Below are positions 19,048 to 28,441 of a DNA stretch of 64,000 nt, in pieces. The notes beneath the pieces were generated by a model, which saw only the letters and a list, made by a program, of their open reading frames with translations, had not been told where the DNA came from and ran no database searches. The translations under genes were made by a program, and so were the position numbers. The stretch's first letter is position 1, and every line of letters begins with the position of its first letter. The DNA is taken from the NCBI RefSeq assembly GCF_018403325.1, contig NZ_BOSL01000021.1, forward strand, positions 1 to 64,000. The letters are read 5' to 3'. Origin of the DNA: Paenibacillus vini (GTDB lineage Bacteria > Bacillota > Bacilli > Paenibacillales > Paenibacillaceae).

Positions 19048-19089
19048 GAAAAAAGACCGCGTTGATTCCGGCAAGAATCAAGTGCGGTC
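19048..19089 (-). terminator. Terminator of the first NlpC/P60 gene
   Basis: Read on the minus strand, GACCGC pairs with GCGGTC with an inner GATTC/GAATC stem, followed by TTTTTTC. It lies about 40 bp after the stop codon. Confidence 0.82.
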
Positions 19090-19131
19090 AAGCGAGCTGT
19101 TGAGGTGAGGGCCTCAGCCTATCAGGGGTGA

Positions 19132-19605
19132 TCAGGATTCTTTGGCAAAGCTGGAATAGCTGTCTGCGCTCAAAATTCTTTTTGCCCCGACATAACGTGT
19201 TTTATAGTAAGTGTTGCTTAATTTGTCTGTTCTGATTCCTTTGGAAGAAGAGGCATGAGCGAATTTTCCGTCTCCCAGGTAGACGCCCACATGGGACACT
19301 TTACCTTTGCCCAGGGTGTTGAAGAATACGAGGTCTCCCGCTTTCAACTGGCTCTTGGCCACCGGGGTACCTTGCTTGTACTGGGCGGTAGAGACGCGGG
19401 CAAGATCGACGCCCATTTTCTTGAACACGTATCTTGTAAATCCGGAACAGTCAAAACCGTTGGTCGTGACGCCTCCGTATTTGTAAGGTGTTCCGTACAC
19501 GGATTTAACGACGCTGGTCAATGTGGTGTCCGCAAAGGCACTTCCTGTCCCCATGGTGAACAAAATAGCTAAACTCGTTGCTGCTGCTGCGAATGTCTTT
19601 CTCAA
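19132..19605 (-). CDS. Secreted NlpC/P60 (C40) cell-wall peptidase
   Basis: This is probably a D-glutamyl-meso-diaminopimelate endopeptidase that cleaves peptidoglycan peptides. The 157-residue protein has a signal peptide (ending GSAFA-D) and a single NlpC/P60 domain with Cys53 (FDCSGF), His105 (SHVGVY) and His117 (FAHASS). No LysM or SH3 domain is present, so wall targeting is by the catalytic domain alone. The start is TTG with AAGGAG 9 nt upstream. It is preceded by a c-di-AMP riboswitch and is a close paralogue of the next gene. Confidence 0.93.
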   Translation of the reverse strand: MRKTFAAAATSLAILFTMGTGSAFADTTLTSVVKSVYGTPYKYGGVTTNGFDCSGFTRYVFKKMGVDLARVSTAQYKQGTPVAKSQLKAGDLVFFNTLGKGKVSHVGVYLGDGKFAHASSSKGIRTDKLSNTYYKTRYVGAKRILSADSYSSFAKES

Positions 19606-19621
19606 GATGTTAAACTCCTTC

Positions 19622-19738
19622 CAAGGCCTGCGAGGTTAGCTTGAGGATTCGGTTGAAGGTTCCCTATGATCCCTATGTAACGAAATCAATTCACCCAATG
19701 TGGTTCCCCCGTTTCCCGGGTGCCGGGAATTCGGCTAG
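19622..19738 (-). promoter_or_regulatory. ydaO/yuaA (c-di-AMP) riboswitch
   Basis: On the minus strand the conserved blocks occur in order: CCGAATTC, ACGGGGGAACCAC, GGGTGAATTG, ATAGGG, CTTCAACCGAATCC and GCTAACCTCGCAGGC. These match the ydaO-yuaA leader family, which binds c-di-AMP and turns genes off. The aptamer ends only a few bases before the ribosome binding site of the NlpC/P60 gene, and I see no separate terminator between them. Confidence 0.92.
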
Positions 19739-19935
19739 TCTTTGTTGAATGCACCCGAAAAATTACGACGTTACAACAGTGATTACAAAGTTGTTACCAT
19801 TTACTCTGGTCATTTTACCAAACATCAACGCGGGTTTGCAAGTTTGTTTTGTTATTTTTGAATAAATAAGTTAATTTGTCCTGTATATCCCGTCCTCTCC
19901 GGGTAATGTTTCCTAGGACGACGGTTTAAATAAAA

Positions 19936-19980
19936 GAAAAAACCCGCAGATTGCGATCCATAAAGAATCTCTGCGGGCTT
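19936..19980 (-). terminator. Terminator of the second NlpC/P60 gene
   Basis: On the minus strand CCCGCAGA pairs with TCTGCGGG, then a TTTTTTC tract follows. It lies just after the stop codon at 19989. Confidence 0.85.
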
Positions 19981-19988
19981 CATCGTTA

Positions 19989-20480
19989 CTATTCTACATC
20001 ATCATGATCTTGAGTATCGCTTGTAACTTCTTCGAACTTATCAGTGCTCATAATGCGCTTGGCGCCAACATAGCGCTCGACATAATATTTATCGCTCAAT
20101 TTGCTGATGATAACTCCTTTGGAGGAGGAAGCATGAGCAAACTTGCCGTCACCGACGTAAACACCAACATGAGACACACCTTTGCCTGAAGTGTTGAAGA
20201 ACACCAGATCGCCAGCGATCAGTTCTTTCTTCTCTACAGCGGTTCCCATCTTGTACTGGGAGCCTGATTGGTGCGGCAATTTAATTCCGATTTTCGAAAA
20301 GACATACATAGTGAATCCGGAACAGTCAAAGCCAGAGGTGGTAGTTCCGCCGGAAACATAATCGCTTCCCAGTGCTTTTTCAATCGTGGTGTCCAATTTG
20401 GAATCTGCGAAAGCGCTACCAGTTCCGATGGAGAAAAGTATTGCAAGACTTACGGCTGCTGCGGTTAACTGTTTTTTCAA
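19989..20480 (-). CDS. Secreted NlpC/P60 (C40) cell-wall peptidase, paralogue
   Basis: The 163-residue product has the same plan as its neighbour: signal peptide (GSAFA-D), then one NlpC/P60 domain with Cys53 (FDCSGF), His104 (SHVGVY) and His116 (FAHASS). It differs by an acidic C-terminal tail (SDTQDHDDVE). The start is TTG with AAGGAG upstream. The pair arose by tandem duplication that included the riboswitch, since both copies carry one. Each has its own terminator, so they are separate transcription units under the same ligand. Confidence 0.93.
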   Translation of the reverse strand: MKKQLTAAAVSLAILFSIGTGSAFADSKLDTTIEKALGSDYVSGGTTTSGFDCSGFTMYVFSKIGIKLPHQSGSQYKMGTAVEKKELIAGDLVFFNTSGKGVSHVGVYVGDGKFAHASSSKGVIISKLSDKYYVERYVGAKRIMSTDKFEEVTSDTQDHDDVE

Positions 20481-20496
20481 GGAAATGCTCCTTCCA

Positions 20497-20610
20497 ATGC
20501 CTACGAGGTTAGCTTAAGGATTCGGTTGAAGGTCCCCTATGATCCCTCTCTTGCGAGATCAATTCACCCAAAGTGGTTCCCCCGTTCCCCGTGAAGGGAA
20601 TTCGGCTGTA
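20497..20610 (-). promoter_or_regulatory. ydaO/yuaA (c-di-AMP) riboswitch, second copy
   Basis: On the minus strand the blocks CCGAATTC, ACGGGGGAACCAC, GGGTGAATTG, ATAGGGG, CTTCAACCGAATCC and GCTAACCTCGTAGGC match the family closely. It differs from the first copy mainly in the variable stems. The ribosome binding site and TTG start follow within about 20 nt. Confidence 0.93.
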
Positions 20611-20838
20611 ATTTACACCTGACTACTTACTTATTCGACACCCAGCAGAAGACTCCTGCTAATAGTGACAAAAATAATTACAAAACTGTTACTGAAATTG
20701 TGCTGTTGTTATTGTAACAAAGGCCAGTATATTTTGGCAATGGTTATTTAGCGAGTTTGAGAGGGGAAAACGCAGGACAAGACCCCCGAATAAGCTCGGA
20801 GGCCTTGTGGCACAAGGAAGGATAAAGATGAAAAAAAT

Positions 20839-21669
20839 TTAACTTTTTTGTGATTTGGTATGCCAAAGCTGATATTGAGAGGTTAGAGTCCAAATTTGAA
20901 ATAGACTGCGAATGAAAGGATAGGTTTGTTGCAGAATTAAAGCAATCAGTCCTGTCCAAATCCAGGAGGCCGTTCCGAACAAAAGGAACAAGGCGGCGCC
21001 GGCAGCTCCGAGAATAAGGGAAATGGCGATCCCCGGCAATAGATACCTCATGCTCAGCATCAGGGAGCCCCATACGCCGGCCTTAAACAGATACCCGAAC
21101 TGGGCGAACAACAGGATTTGCCGGACAAGCCAACCGTAAACCACCCACCCCAGCAAATATCCACAAAAGGTCAAAAGGGGAGCGAGCCTGTCGCCTGACG
21201 TAAGGAGACGGGGCAAGAGGGCGTATAGGTCCGGGACGATCCAAATTCCCGGCAGGGAGAGCAGCGCGAGCTCCAACAGAAAGAAGAGAGTGACGGGCTT
21301 CCAGAATTCCTTCATTCCCCGGAAGAAGGGAAGTCCGGACGCCCGGGTCTCGGCGGGAACCAGACCGTAGAGAATACCCGCCTGGAACAGCGGCGTCAGC
21401 AATAGACGGAGAACAATCATCCCGATTAGCAGCCAGAAATACTGGTGAATCTCCGGATTGTGCTTCAATTCGAATTGCCCTTCGATTAAGTATAGAATCC
21501 GGTTTAATTCATTCGGGGGCGTATCCGGGTACCTGGACAGTACGGCCACAACCGCCGAATGGATCAGACGGTACAGAAACAGCCCCCAGAGCAGCTGGTA
21601 CAGGAACAGGATGATCACAGAGGGAAACTGGCTCCTGACAAGCCCCCATCCATTTCGTACATAGGTCAT
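20839..21669 (-). CDS. Multi-pass membrane protein of unknown function
   Basis: The product has 276 residues from ATG 21669 (MTYVRNGWGLVRSQF), which is preceded by GGAGGG 7-8 nt upstream; ten codons further upstream lack a site. About six hydrophobic segments are visible (for example VIILFLYQLLWGLFLYRL, YFWLLIGMIVLRLLL and GIAISLILGAAGAALFLLFG). I do not recognise a family. It starts 67 bp after the M1 peptidase stop on the same strand, so the two are probably in one operon. Confidence 0.75.
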   Translation of the reverse strand: MTYVRNGWGLVRSQFPSVIILFLYQLLWGLFLYRLIHSAVVAVLSRYPDTPPNELNRILYLIEGQFELKHNPEIHQYFWLLIGMIVLRLLLTPLFQAGILYGLVPAETRASGLPFFRGMKEFWKPVTLFFLLELALLSLPGIWIVPDLYALLPRLLTSGDRLAPLLTFCGYLLGWVVYGWLVRQILLFAQFGYLFKAGVWGSLMLSMRYLLPGIAISLILGAAGAALFLLFGTASWIWTGLIALILQQTYPFIRSLFQIWTLTSQYQLWHTKSQKS

Positions 21670-21736
21670 AACTTTCCCTCCTAAAAGTTTTGTGAGCATT
21701 ACTGCTATGAATAAGCCTTATTCTTGTTCGTCCAGC

Positions 21737-23734
21737 CTACCAGACCAGAGTGCCAAGCAGGGCTTCCAGCAGCTTGGTGATGCTTAAAGAAGCACGTGTG
21801 CTGACAGGTTCCTTGACCTCGGCCTTAATAAAGTTGTTGATATGCTTGTTCTCAAGCACCAAGGAATACTCGGGATCCAAACGGACCCATTCCAGGGGTT
21901 CTTTATATTGCAGCTTCATCTGAACGCGATCGCCATCGCCATTCCACACCTTGTGGATCGTATGGCCATCCTTGAAGCTGAAGAGCAGCGGTATTTTGGA
22001 GGCCGTTCCTCCCTTGCGGCTGATTTCCACCTCAGACTCGTAAATCGTGCTCCCATCCTTGGTTACAGGAGTTACGGTAATGCGGTCTACAGAGAAATCG
22101 GCCATTTTACCATCATATATATATTGATTAAAATATGACTTCCAGCTCCGTCCGGTCGTCTGCTCGACAACCCGTTGAAAATCGGCCGTAGTCGGATGCT
22201 TGAATTTGTACTTCTGGGCATAGTTGTAGAGAATGCGCTTCATGGTCTTCGCCCCGACTTGGCGTTCGATATCCAACAAGACCAGTTTGCCGCGATAATA
22301 AGCGTTCTTGGCATAGGTATCTCCCGATCCGTATTTCCAGGCGGGTTGTGTCAGAGTAGCCGGAGAGGATATCAGCGCAGCCTGAATCGGCAGATTTGGC
22401 GCGATTCCGAACTCTTGCTCCATCAGTTTATCTTCAGCGTAGGAGGTAAAAGCTTCGTCCAGCCAAGCCTCTTCGAATTCATTGTTCGCGACCATGCCAT
22501 AGAAGAACTGGTGTCCGATTTCGTGGATGACCGTCCGCTCCAATTCATCGTATCCCGGCGAGTCGCTGCCCGCTCCGAAGGCGGTGACGAGGGTAGGATA
22601 CTCCATACCTCCCGCACCATTCCCTTCAATAGGAGGAACAACTACGGACAAGGTAGAGTAAGGATACCGTCCGTACCATTTACTGAAATTCATGAGGGCC
22701 ACCTTGGCCGCATAAAAATAACGCTCCTTTAAATCCTTGTGCGCGGGATCCAGATAGAGCTTGATTCGGACGCCGGGAACCTCGGCCGAGGAAAATGGCT
22801 CTTCGGCATAAATGAAATCGGGGGAGGCGGACCAGGCGAAATCATGAACATCATCGGCGTAATATTGAACCGTTTTGCGGCCGTCTTTCAGGACTGCAGG
22901 CTTCGTCTGGAAGCCGGTCGCAGCCACGGTGTACGTCTCGGGAACATTAATGTTTACACTGTAGATACCAAAATCCGAGTAAAATTCCGAATTACCGTGA
23001 TACTGATGCAGATTCCAGCCCTCAGCCGTTCGGCCGCGCGTTCCGGCGGGTTCGTACACACTTAGCTTCGGAAACCATTGACCTGCCATGACGAAATCGC
23101 CGGATGCGCCCATCCGGGCGAAGATTTTAGGCAGCTTCACGGTGAAGTTGATCTTCAACGTAATGCTCTCGCCGCCGCGGACCGTTACCGGCAGGCGGAC
23201 CTTGGCAAGTGTCCGGTCATGCGTATTCCCGTCATCCGGCTGAACGAATTGAACCCGGTGAAGCAAGGATATGCCGTCCGTTGTCCGGATCTCGGTCAAC
23301 TCCATGGCTCCCCATCCGTCCTTGGGCATGACGTCGCTGCGCAGCTTACCGCCGGATTCCTTCATAAAGGTAGAATTTGCGGAAGCAAAAGCATTGGGAT
23401 ATAGATGAAAATAAAGTTCATTGACGGCCTTTTTGCCGGGATGCGTCCAGGTCAGCGTTTCCGTGCCTGTCAGTGTGTTGTCCTGTTCATTAAGCTGGAC
23501 CTGAATATGGTACTCTGAAATTCGGTCGCTCAGAATTTCCGCAGTAGGCTGTTGAATGCTTTCGGACTGGGGAAGCACGGGCCCGCTTTTTTGAGCGATT
23601 GCCTGGGGCTTGACCTTTTTGGGTGCGAAGGAAGTCTGTGTTGAAGGGCCCATACTCAGGGTATACCGGATCGTGCCGGCGATGAGGCACAGGGCAAGAA
23701 TGGAAATGCCGAAGAATAAAGTTCGTCGGGTCAT
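21737..23734 (-). CDS. M1 family zinc aminopeptidase, membrane-anchored
   Basis: This is a gluzincin aminopeptidase facing the outside of the cell. From ATG 23734 (preceded by GGGAGGT) it has 665 residues. An N-terminal hydrophobic segment (TLFFGISILALCLIAGTI) serves as anchor or signal. The exopeptidase motif is GGMEYP, and the zinc site is HEIGH with the distant Glu in WLDEAFTSYAEDK, 18 residues on. A catalytic Tyr is likely in the KNAYYRGKLVLLDIE segment. The rest is a beta-rich N-terminal domain and an Ig-like C-terminal part. Substrate unknown. Confidence 0.92.
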   Translation of the reverse strand: MTRRTLFFGISILALCLIAGTIRYTLSMGPSTQTSFAPKKVKPQAIAQKSGPVLPQSESIQQPTAEILSDRISEYHIQVQLNEQDNTLTGTETLTWTHPGKKAVNELYFHLYPNAFASANSTFMKESGGKLRSDVMPKDGWGAMELTEIRTTDGISLLHRVQFVQPDDGNTHDRTLAKVRLPVTVRGGESITLKINFTVKLPKIFARMGASGDFVMAGQWFPKLSVYEPAGTRGRTAEGWNLHQYHGNSEFYSDFGIYSVNINVPETYTVAATGFQTKPAVLKDGRKTVQYYADDVHDFAWSASPDFIYAEEPFSSAEVPGVRIKLYLDPAHKDLKERYFYAAKVALMNFSKWYGRYPYSTLSVVVPPIEGNGAGGMEYPTLVTAFGAGSDSPGYDELERTVIHEIGHQFFYGMVANNEFEEAWLDEAFTSYAEDKLMEQEFGIAPNLPIQAALISSPATLTQPAWKYGSGDTYAKNAYYRGKLVLLDIERQVGAKTMKRILYNYAQKYKFKHPTTADFQRVVEQTTGRSWKSYFNQYIYDGKMADFSVDRITVTPVTKDGSTIYESEVEISRKGGTASKIPLLFSFKDGHTIHKVWNGDGDRVQMKLQYKEPLEWVRLDPEYSLVLENKHINNFIKAEVKEPVSTRASLSITKLLEALLGTLVW

Positions 23735-23923
23735 ACAATGGATACCTCCCGTTGACAAGCATCTACAGCATGTATATGTTTGCATTTGGGAGATTATTAG
23801 CTAAAATTAAATTAAACTGCCAAGGGTTAAAACAGCCCTTTCGGCTGAAGCGAAATCGGCGGTTTAACTCCGCTTGGAATAGAAATTTAATTAAATTCAG
23901 ATAGGTAACAATGGGAGGGACTC

Positions 23924-24448
23924 ATGGACAACAACAATTCGAATTCGCAGAAGACGGGCAAGAAGATATTCGCCCTGAACATTATCAGCAATGAGGAGAA
24001 GAGTAAGCATAAGGGCTTTGGCGCCGGCTCCATCGACCTGAACAGCATGTCTCCGGTCATTATCGACGGGGATGAGGCTTATATCGATATCGGTGCGATG
24101 CACGCCAAGAGCAAGGTGGAGAAAGGTATCAAATTCTCGATGAACCGTGAAGATGTACCGGCCGGTCGCCAAGTTTGGGTCGTTTGGGTCGCGGTTGACC
24201 GTTCTCCCGAGGGCCAATTTTACGGCGGGATGACCGCCTGCGAAATGTGGATCGATACTGAAGCACGCCGCGGATGGAAAATTCTTGCCGATCACGTCAA
24301 CAAAATGGACTACGCGTTGAAACGCCGGTTCATTTTGGACGGTTTGTCCGCTGAGCAAAGAGGCGCTCTTAAGAAGCTGCTGATCGAGACAAACCAGGAA
24401 TGGTGGGACCGTTCTTCGGATGAACTGAAAACGTCATTGGAATCTTAA
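23924..24448 (+). CDS. ywhD: YwhD family protein
   Basis: The 174-residue soluble protein matches B. subtilis YwhD as I remember it: an N-terminal FALNIISNEE segment, GFGAGSIDLNSMSPV, IDIGAMHAKSKVEKGIKF, VWVVWVAVDR and CEMWIDTEARRGWKIL. No function is established and no catalytic motif is obvious. GGGAGGG precedes the ATG. It diverges from the M1 peptidase and ends at a strong terminator. In B. subtilis ywhD is next to pbpG, speE and speB; those genes occur here about 27 kb downstream. Confidence 0.87.
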   Translation: MDNNNSNSQKTGKKIFALNIISNEEKSKHKGFGAGSIDLNSMSPVIIDGDEAYIDIGAMHAKSKVEKGIKFSMNREDVPAGRQVWVVWVAVDRSPEGQFYGGMTACEMWIDTEARRGWKILADHVNKMDYALKRRFILDGLSAEQRGALKKLLIETNQEWWDRSSDELKTSLES

Positions 24449-24487
24449 GAGTTAATAGTTCCACCCGGGGATGGCCGGGTACGATCA

Positions 24488-24531
24488 AACAGCGGTACAC
24501 GCGCAGTTGCGCGTTGTACCGCTGTTTTTTT
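24488..24531. terminator. Terminator between convergent ywhD and stalk-protein gene
   Basis: A long stem (AACAGCGGTACACGCGCA with TGCGCGTTGTACCGCTGTT, one bulge) is followed by seven T residues on the plus strand and a TTTGATCG tract on the minus strand. Confidence 0.9.
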
Positions 24532-24544
24532 GTAAGAATGATTT

Positions 24545-25702
24545 TTACTTGGAAAGATCGTAGGTCATCGTAACCGCTTCGGAACCGAAATAAGACAGAT
24601 GCCATTTAAATTTCAATTGGTCCCCGGTTCGGCTGATATACTTCAACCCGTCGCCAACACCGAATTCATCGTTTTGGATCCGGTCGATGACGTCCTTGTC
24701 CAGCAGGTCGAGATAGATGGACTTTGTCTTGCCCGAGCTTCGGTCAACCAGCAGCAGAGTCCCCGTAGAGTAAGGACGGATCAGCAAAAAGTCGGCTTCT
24801 ATGGCTTCCAGACTGTAGACGTCATCCGGGCCACCGAACTTCTCGAGATCAATGCTCTCGGCGAGCTTTCCGTCGGGTGTGACGAGTTCGGCGACCTGGC
24901 CGTCATTGAGGATGATTTTGCCGTCATACGTTAGTACGTCTTTTTCCAGATTAATAGAAGAAGGCCCGCCATAAGACATGCTCGTCTGACGGACGATGGA
25001 GCCGTTATGCAATATAGCACGATACCGTCCATCAAAGATGTGCGGCTCTCCGTAACTATTATAAATGTTCACCACATAGGTGGAATCGTTGATTTTATGG
25101 GCATCCATAGCCAGCCAATCGGGGTGTTCGACCTGAATGGTGCCGGTTCGGACGGGGAGTTGGCCACTGGAGCCTGCGTATAATACGCCTTTTTCACGGT
25201 TTAGCCAGAACAGCTTGTCTCCGGCTTGGGCCATGACGTACTTAGAGGAATAAACATAAGTGATTTCCTGTTTGCCGGACGGCGTGATTGAAATTCCGAA
25301 CAGTTTCGCAAAAAGAGAAGCCGGTACATAGGTGACGCCTTGCTTAATTAGCACAGGAGCTCCGAGGGATACGGTGACGTTATTTTTGCCCGTGGCGCTT
25401 GCGCTGCCCGCTTTCAATTTGGCATACTGAGTGACCCCGGTGAGTTCTAACGCCTTAGTTGCATGGTTGTAGGTGAGTTGAAGATCGAAGAGATATGTCG
25501 CATCTCTCAAAGGAATATAAAGTTGACCGGATTGTTTGAAGGGCTTATGCTCCAGCGCTCGGGTAGTTTTTTGATTGACGGAGTCGGTTGCGGCTACCGC
25601 GGACTGTGGCGCCAGGCGGGGAATGCTTCCCGAAGCCATCGTGACGGTCAGGATTAGAGCGACAGCTGCAGCCTTTGCGACGGTCGATTTTGAGTTTTTC
25701 AT
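24545..25702 (-). CDS. Secreted protein with copper amine oxidase N-terminal (stalk) domain
   Basis: The 385-residue product has a signal peptide (AAAVALILTVTMASG) and, at about residues 40-155, the stalk-like repeats typical of the copper amine oxidase N-terminal domain (QLYIPLRDATYLFDLQLTYN and VTYVPASLFAKLFGI). The rest is beta-rich and propeller-like. No catalytic copper site is present, so it is not an amine oxidase; the domain is a common surface module in Paenibacillus. AAGGAGG precedes the ATG. Confidence 0.85.
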   Translation of the reverse strand: MKNSKSTVAKAAAVALILTVTMASGSIPRLAPQSAVAATDSVNQKTTRALEHKPFKQSGQLYIPLRDATYLFDLQLTYNHATKALELTGVTQYAKLKAGSASATGKNNVTVSLGAPVLIKQGVTYVPASLFAKLFGISITPSGKQEITYVYSSKYVMAQAGDKLFWLNREKGVLYAGSSGQLPVRTGTIQVEHPDWLAMDAHKINDSTYVVNIYNSYGEPHIFDGRYRAILHNGSIVRQTSMSYGGPSSINLEKDVLTYDGKIILNDGQVAELVTPDGKLAESIDLEKFGGPDDVYSLEAIEADFLLIRPYSTGTLLLVDRSSGKTKSIYLDLLDKDVIDRIQNDEFGVGDGLKYISRTGDQLKFKWHLSYFGSEAVTMTYDLSK

Positions 25703-25883
25703 TTGAAAAGCCTCCTTTACAACTATATGAACGCCTCAGGCCTAGGAAAAGTTGTGGTTTTATAGATGAAATTGGAAAATAACGGAACGGTCCCAACATC
25801 TAAGGTCCATGATCTATTGCCTGGCGTCCCTATGACGGTAAGATCCTAGAAGTCTCATAAGGGCACTTCATTTGCATGCCCAA

Positions 25884-26070
25884 TAGATGGATTTCCTACA
25901 GCTAATTTGCTTGAAAAAAAGAAAAAGAAATAAATAACTGGAAAACCTACAGTTATTTGGGCCCCAAAGCTGCAAATTTGCACTTCGGGCCTGAATTAAC
26001 TGCAGGATTTCCAGCTAAATAAGAAAATTAGTGGAGTTGATGAAAATTAGCTGTAGGTTTTCCAGTTAAT
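25884..26070. repeat. Intergenic repeat family A, cluster 2 (two direct plus two inverted copies)
   Basis: Copies lie at 25884-25906 and 25935-25957 (forward) and about 25996-26017 and 26046-26070 (inverted). The central part holds the palindrome GCAAATTTGC (25972-25981) flanked by GGCCC and GGGCC. The core ACCTACAGTTA recurs from the 0.2 kb cluster. The whole gap 25703-26155 contains no gene that I can support. Confidence 0.75.
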
Positions 26071-26155
26071 TAATCTGCTTGGTGCTGAGAATGCTTAATG
26101 GGACGTTTAGTTGAGGGAGAAGTCTTAGTCGTTGTTGGATGAGAACTAAACTCCC

Positions 26156-28441
26156 CTACTTATCTTTGCCCAGCAGGACGGTCAGTCCAAGCAAGGTTAC
26201 GAGGATCGTCGCGCCCATGTCCGACATGACGGCAATCCATAGCGTCAGCCAGCCGGGAATGGTTAAGAGCAAGGCGATCAGCTTCAGCGTCAGGGAGATG
26301 CCGATATTCCAGCGGATGACTCGGCTGGCCTGTCTCGCGACGGAAATGGCGCCCGGCAGCTTGCCGAGGTGATCCTGCATCAGGACAATATCGGCGGTTT
26401 CCACCGCGCTGTCCGTTCCTTTACCCATGGCGATGCCGAGGCTTGAAGCGGCAAGCGCGGGCGCGTCGTTGATGCCGTCGCCGACCATCGCGACATTCCA
26501 CTTGGCGGAAAGCTCGCGAATCCGCTCGACCTTTTGCTCCGGGAGCAGGCCTGCGTACCAGTCGGTGACGCCGGCTTTGGCGGCGACCGCCCGGGCGGAA
26601 CCGGCATGGTCCCCCGTCAGCATGACGGTGTGGGCGATGCCGTTGCGGTGCAGCCGCGCGATGACGTCCGGACTCTCCGGACGGAGCTCGTCGGCGAGGC
26701 CGAACAGGCCGAGCACGCGGCGGCTATCGGCCGCCAGCACGACGGTGAGGCCGTCCTCCTTCAGGCGGGCCAGGTCTCCCGCGACCTGGCTCCGGTCGGC
26801 CGCCGGCAGGGCGAGCAGCTCGAGTACTTCCTCGCTGCCGACCCAGTACTGCGTGCCGTCGATGTCTCCGGACAGACCGACGCCGGGGAGCGTCGTCAGC
26901 CCGGAAGGCTTCGGCAGCGCAGCTCTGGCAAGACCGCCGGCTTCAACCTGCCGCACGATCGCCTCGGCGAGGGGATGCAGCGAGCCGGTCTCCATGGCTC
27001 CCGCGATGCGGTAGAACCGTTCCGAATCGTACACGACCTCGCGGATGACGGCGGGACGGCCCATGGTCAGAGTGCCGGTTTTGTCAAAAGCGATGGCATT
27101 GATCTTCCCGAGCTGCTCCAGATGAATCCCGCCCTTGACGAGCACGCCGTTCCGGGCGCTGCGGGTCATGCCGCTGACCAGCGCAATCGGCGACGAGAGC
27201 ACCAGCGAGCAAGGGCAGCCGACGATCAGGATCGCAAGTCCTTCGTAGAGCCATTTCATCCAAGGCTGGCCGAAAAGCAGCGGAGGCACAAGGATGACAA
27301 GCGCGGCAATGGCCATAATGGCCGGCGTATAATACTTGGCGAACTTATCGATGAACAGTTCGGTCGGTGTCTTGGTATCCTGGGCTTCCTGCACCAGGTG
27401 CATAATTTTAGCCAGCGAGGAGTCCTCGTAAGCTGCCTCGACTCTTATCTTCAGCAATCCCTCGGCATTGACGCTCCCGCCGAAGACGGATGCCCCCGGC
27501 TTCTTCGGCACCGGGATCGATTCGCCCGTAATTGCCGCCTCATTCACTGCGCTATGTCCCTCCACAACGGAGCCATCCGAAGGGATCTTCTCGCCGGGAC
27601 GGACCAGCACAAGGTCTCCGATCCGAAGCTGTGTGATCGGAACCGTCACCTCGCGTCCGTCCTGTACAAGGACAGCCTGTTTCGGGGCCGCATCCAGCAG
27701 CGCTTCCATCGATTTGCGGGCCCGGCTCATCCCGTACCCTTCCAGAAGCTCATTCAAACCGAACAGAATCGCGACAAGCGTCGCTTCCTTCCATTCACCG
27801 ATCAGAGAGGCACCGACCAGCGCGACGGTCATCAGGGTATCCATGTTGAATTTAAGACGGAACAGATTGCGGAGCCCCCGTATAAAGGTGGAGTAGCCGC
27901 TTAGTACAATAGAAACAATGTACATCAGGATAATGGCGTTCCCGGGAATCCGGGTATCGAGAATGAACGTAGCGGCGTAGAGCACGGCCGAGATGGTCAG
28001 CAGCCATTGGCCGATTCGGCCTTCACCTTCGCCATGACTATGTCCATGGCTGTGTCCGTGACTATCCGCATTTTCATGCTCATGCCCATGTTCGTCCCCA
28101 TGCTCATGTCCGTGTTTGTGGTCATGTCCTGAGTGCTTGTGACCGGCCTTTGCCGTAGTCCCACTTCCCTTATCGGTGCCGCCGGCTGTAGATGGAGTTA
28201 CCAATGAGGCACCGTCTCCGCTCAATATTCGTTGTACCCGTTGCAAATCCACTTCCGGCCGGACCAGCAGGCGGCTGCTGTTAAACAGCAAAGCGGCATC
28301 TTTCCCGTGATCCAGCTTTTGAATCTCTTCCTGCATTTCGCGTGCGCAATTGGCGCAGGACAAGCCCTGAACCTTATATTCCCTGCGGGAATCCCCATTC
28401 GGCAACCCGGCTGTCTTCGGGGCGGAGTCCTGGTTATTCAT
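26156..28441 (-). CDS. cadA: Heavy-metal translocating P1B-type ATPase (Cd/Zn/Pb type)
   Basis: This pump exports Zn, Cd or Pb across the membrane using ATP. The 761-residue protein has an N-terminal heavy-metal domain with CANC (Cys29, Cys32), a His-rich linker of about 40 residues (alternating H, G, D, E) that may bind metal, the transmembrane CPC motif (VGCPCSLVL), the phosphorylation site DKTGTLTMG, GDGINDAPAL and the typical C-terminal helices. CPC with SPIAL rather than a copper-type pattern fits Zn/Cd/Pb specificity. It overlaps the cadC stop by 8 bp, so it is translationally coupled. The middle of the gene looks more GC-rich than its neighbours. Confidence 0.94.
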   Translation of the reverse strand: MNNQDSAPKTAGLPNGDSRREYKVQGLSCANCAREMQEEIQKLDHGKDAALLFNSSRLLVRPEVDLQRVQRILSGDGASLVTPSTAGGTDKGSGTTAKAGHKHSGHDHKHGHEHGDEHGHEHENADSHGHSHGHSHGEGEGRIGQWLLTISAVLYAATFILDTRIPGNAIILMYIVSIVLSGYSTFIRGLRNLFRLKFNMDTLMTVALVGASLIGEWKEATLVAILFGLNELLEGYGMSRARKSMEALLDAAPKQAVLVQDGREVTVPITQLRIGDLVLVRPGEKIPSDGSVVEGHSAVNEAAITGESIPVPKKPGASVFGGSVNAEGLLKIRVEAAYEDSSLAKIMHLVQEAQDTKTPTELFIDKFAKYYTPAIMAIAALVILVPPLLFGQPWMKWLYEGLAILIVGCPCSLVLSSPIALVSGMTRSARNGVLVKGGIHLEQLGKINAIAFDKTGTLTMGRPAVIREVVYDSERFYRIAGAMETGSLHPLAEAIVRQVEAGGLARAALPKPSGLTTLPGVGLSGDIDGTQYWVGSEEVLELLALPAADRSQVAGDLARLKEDGLTVVLAADSRRVLGLFGLADELRPESPDVIARLHRNGIAHTVMLTGDHAGSARAVAAKAGVTDWYAGLLPEQKVERIRELSAKWNVAMVGDGINDAPALAASSLGIAMGKGTDSAVETADIVLMQDHLGKLPGAISVARQASRVIRWNIGISLTLKLIALLLTIPGWLTLWIAVMSDMGATILVTLLGLTVLLGKDK

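Noticed and set aside
26534-27904. Plus-strand frame of 456 codons inside cadA
   Set aside because: The opposite strand encodes a full P-type ATPase; the frame is open only because of high GC.
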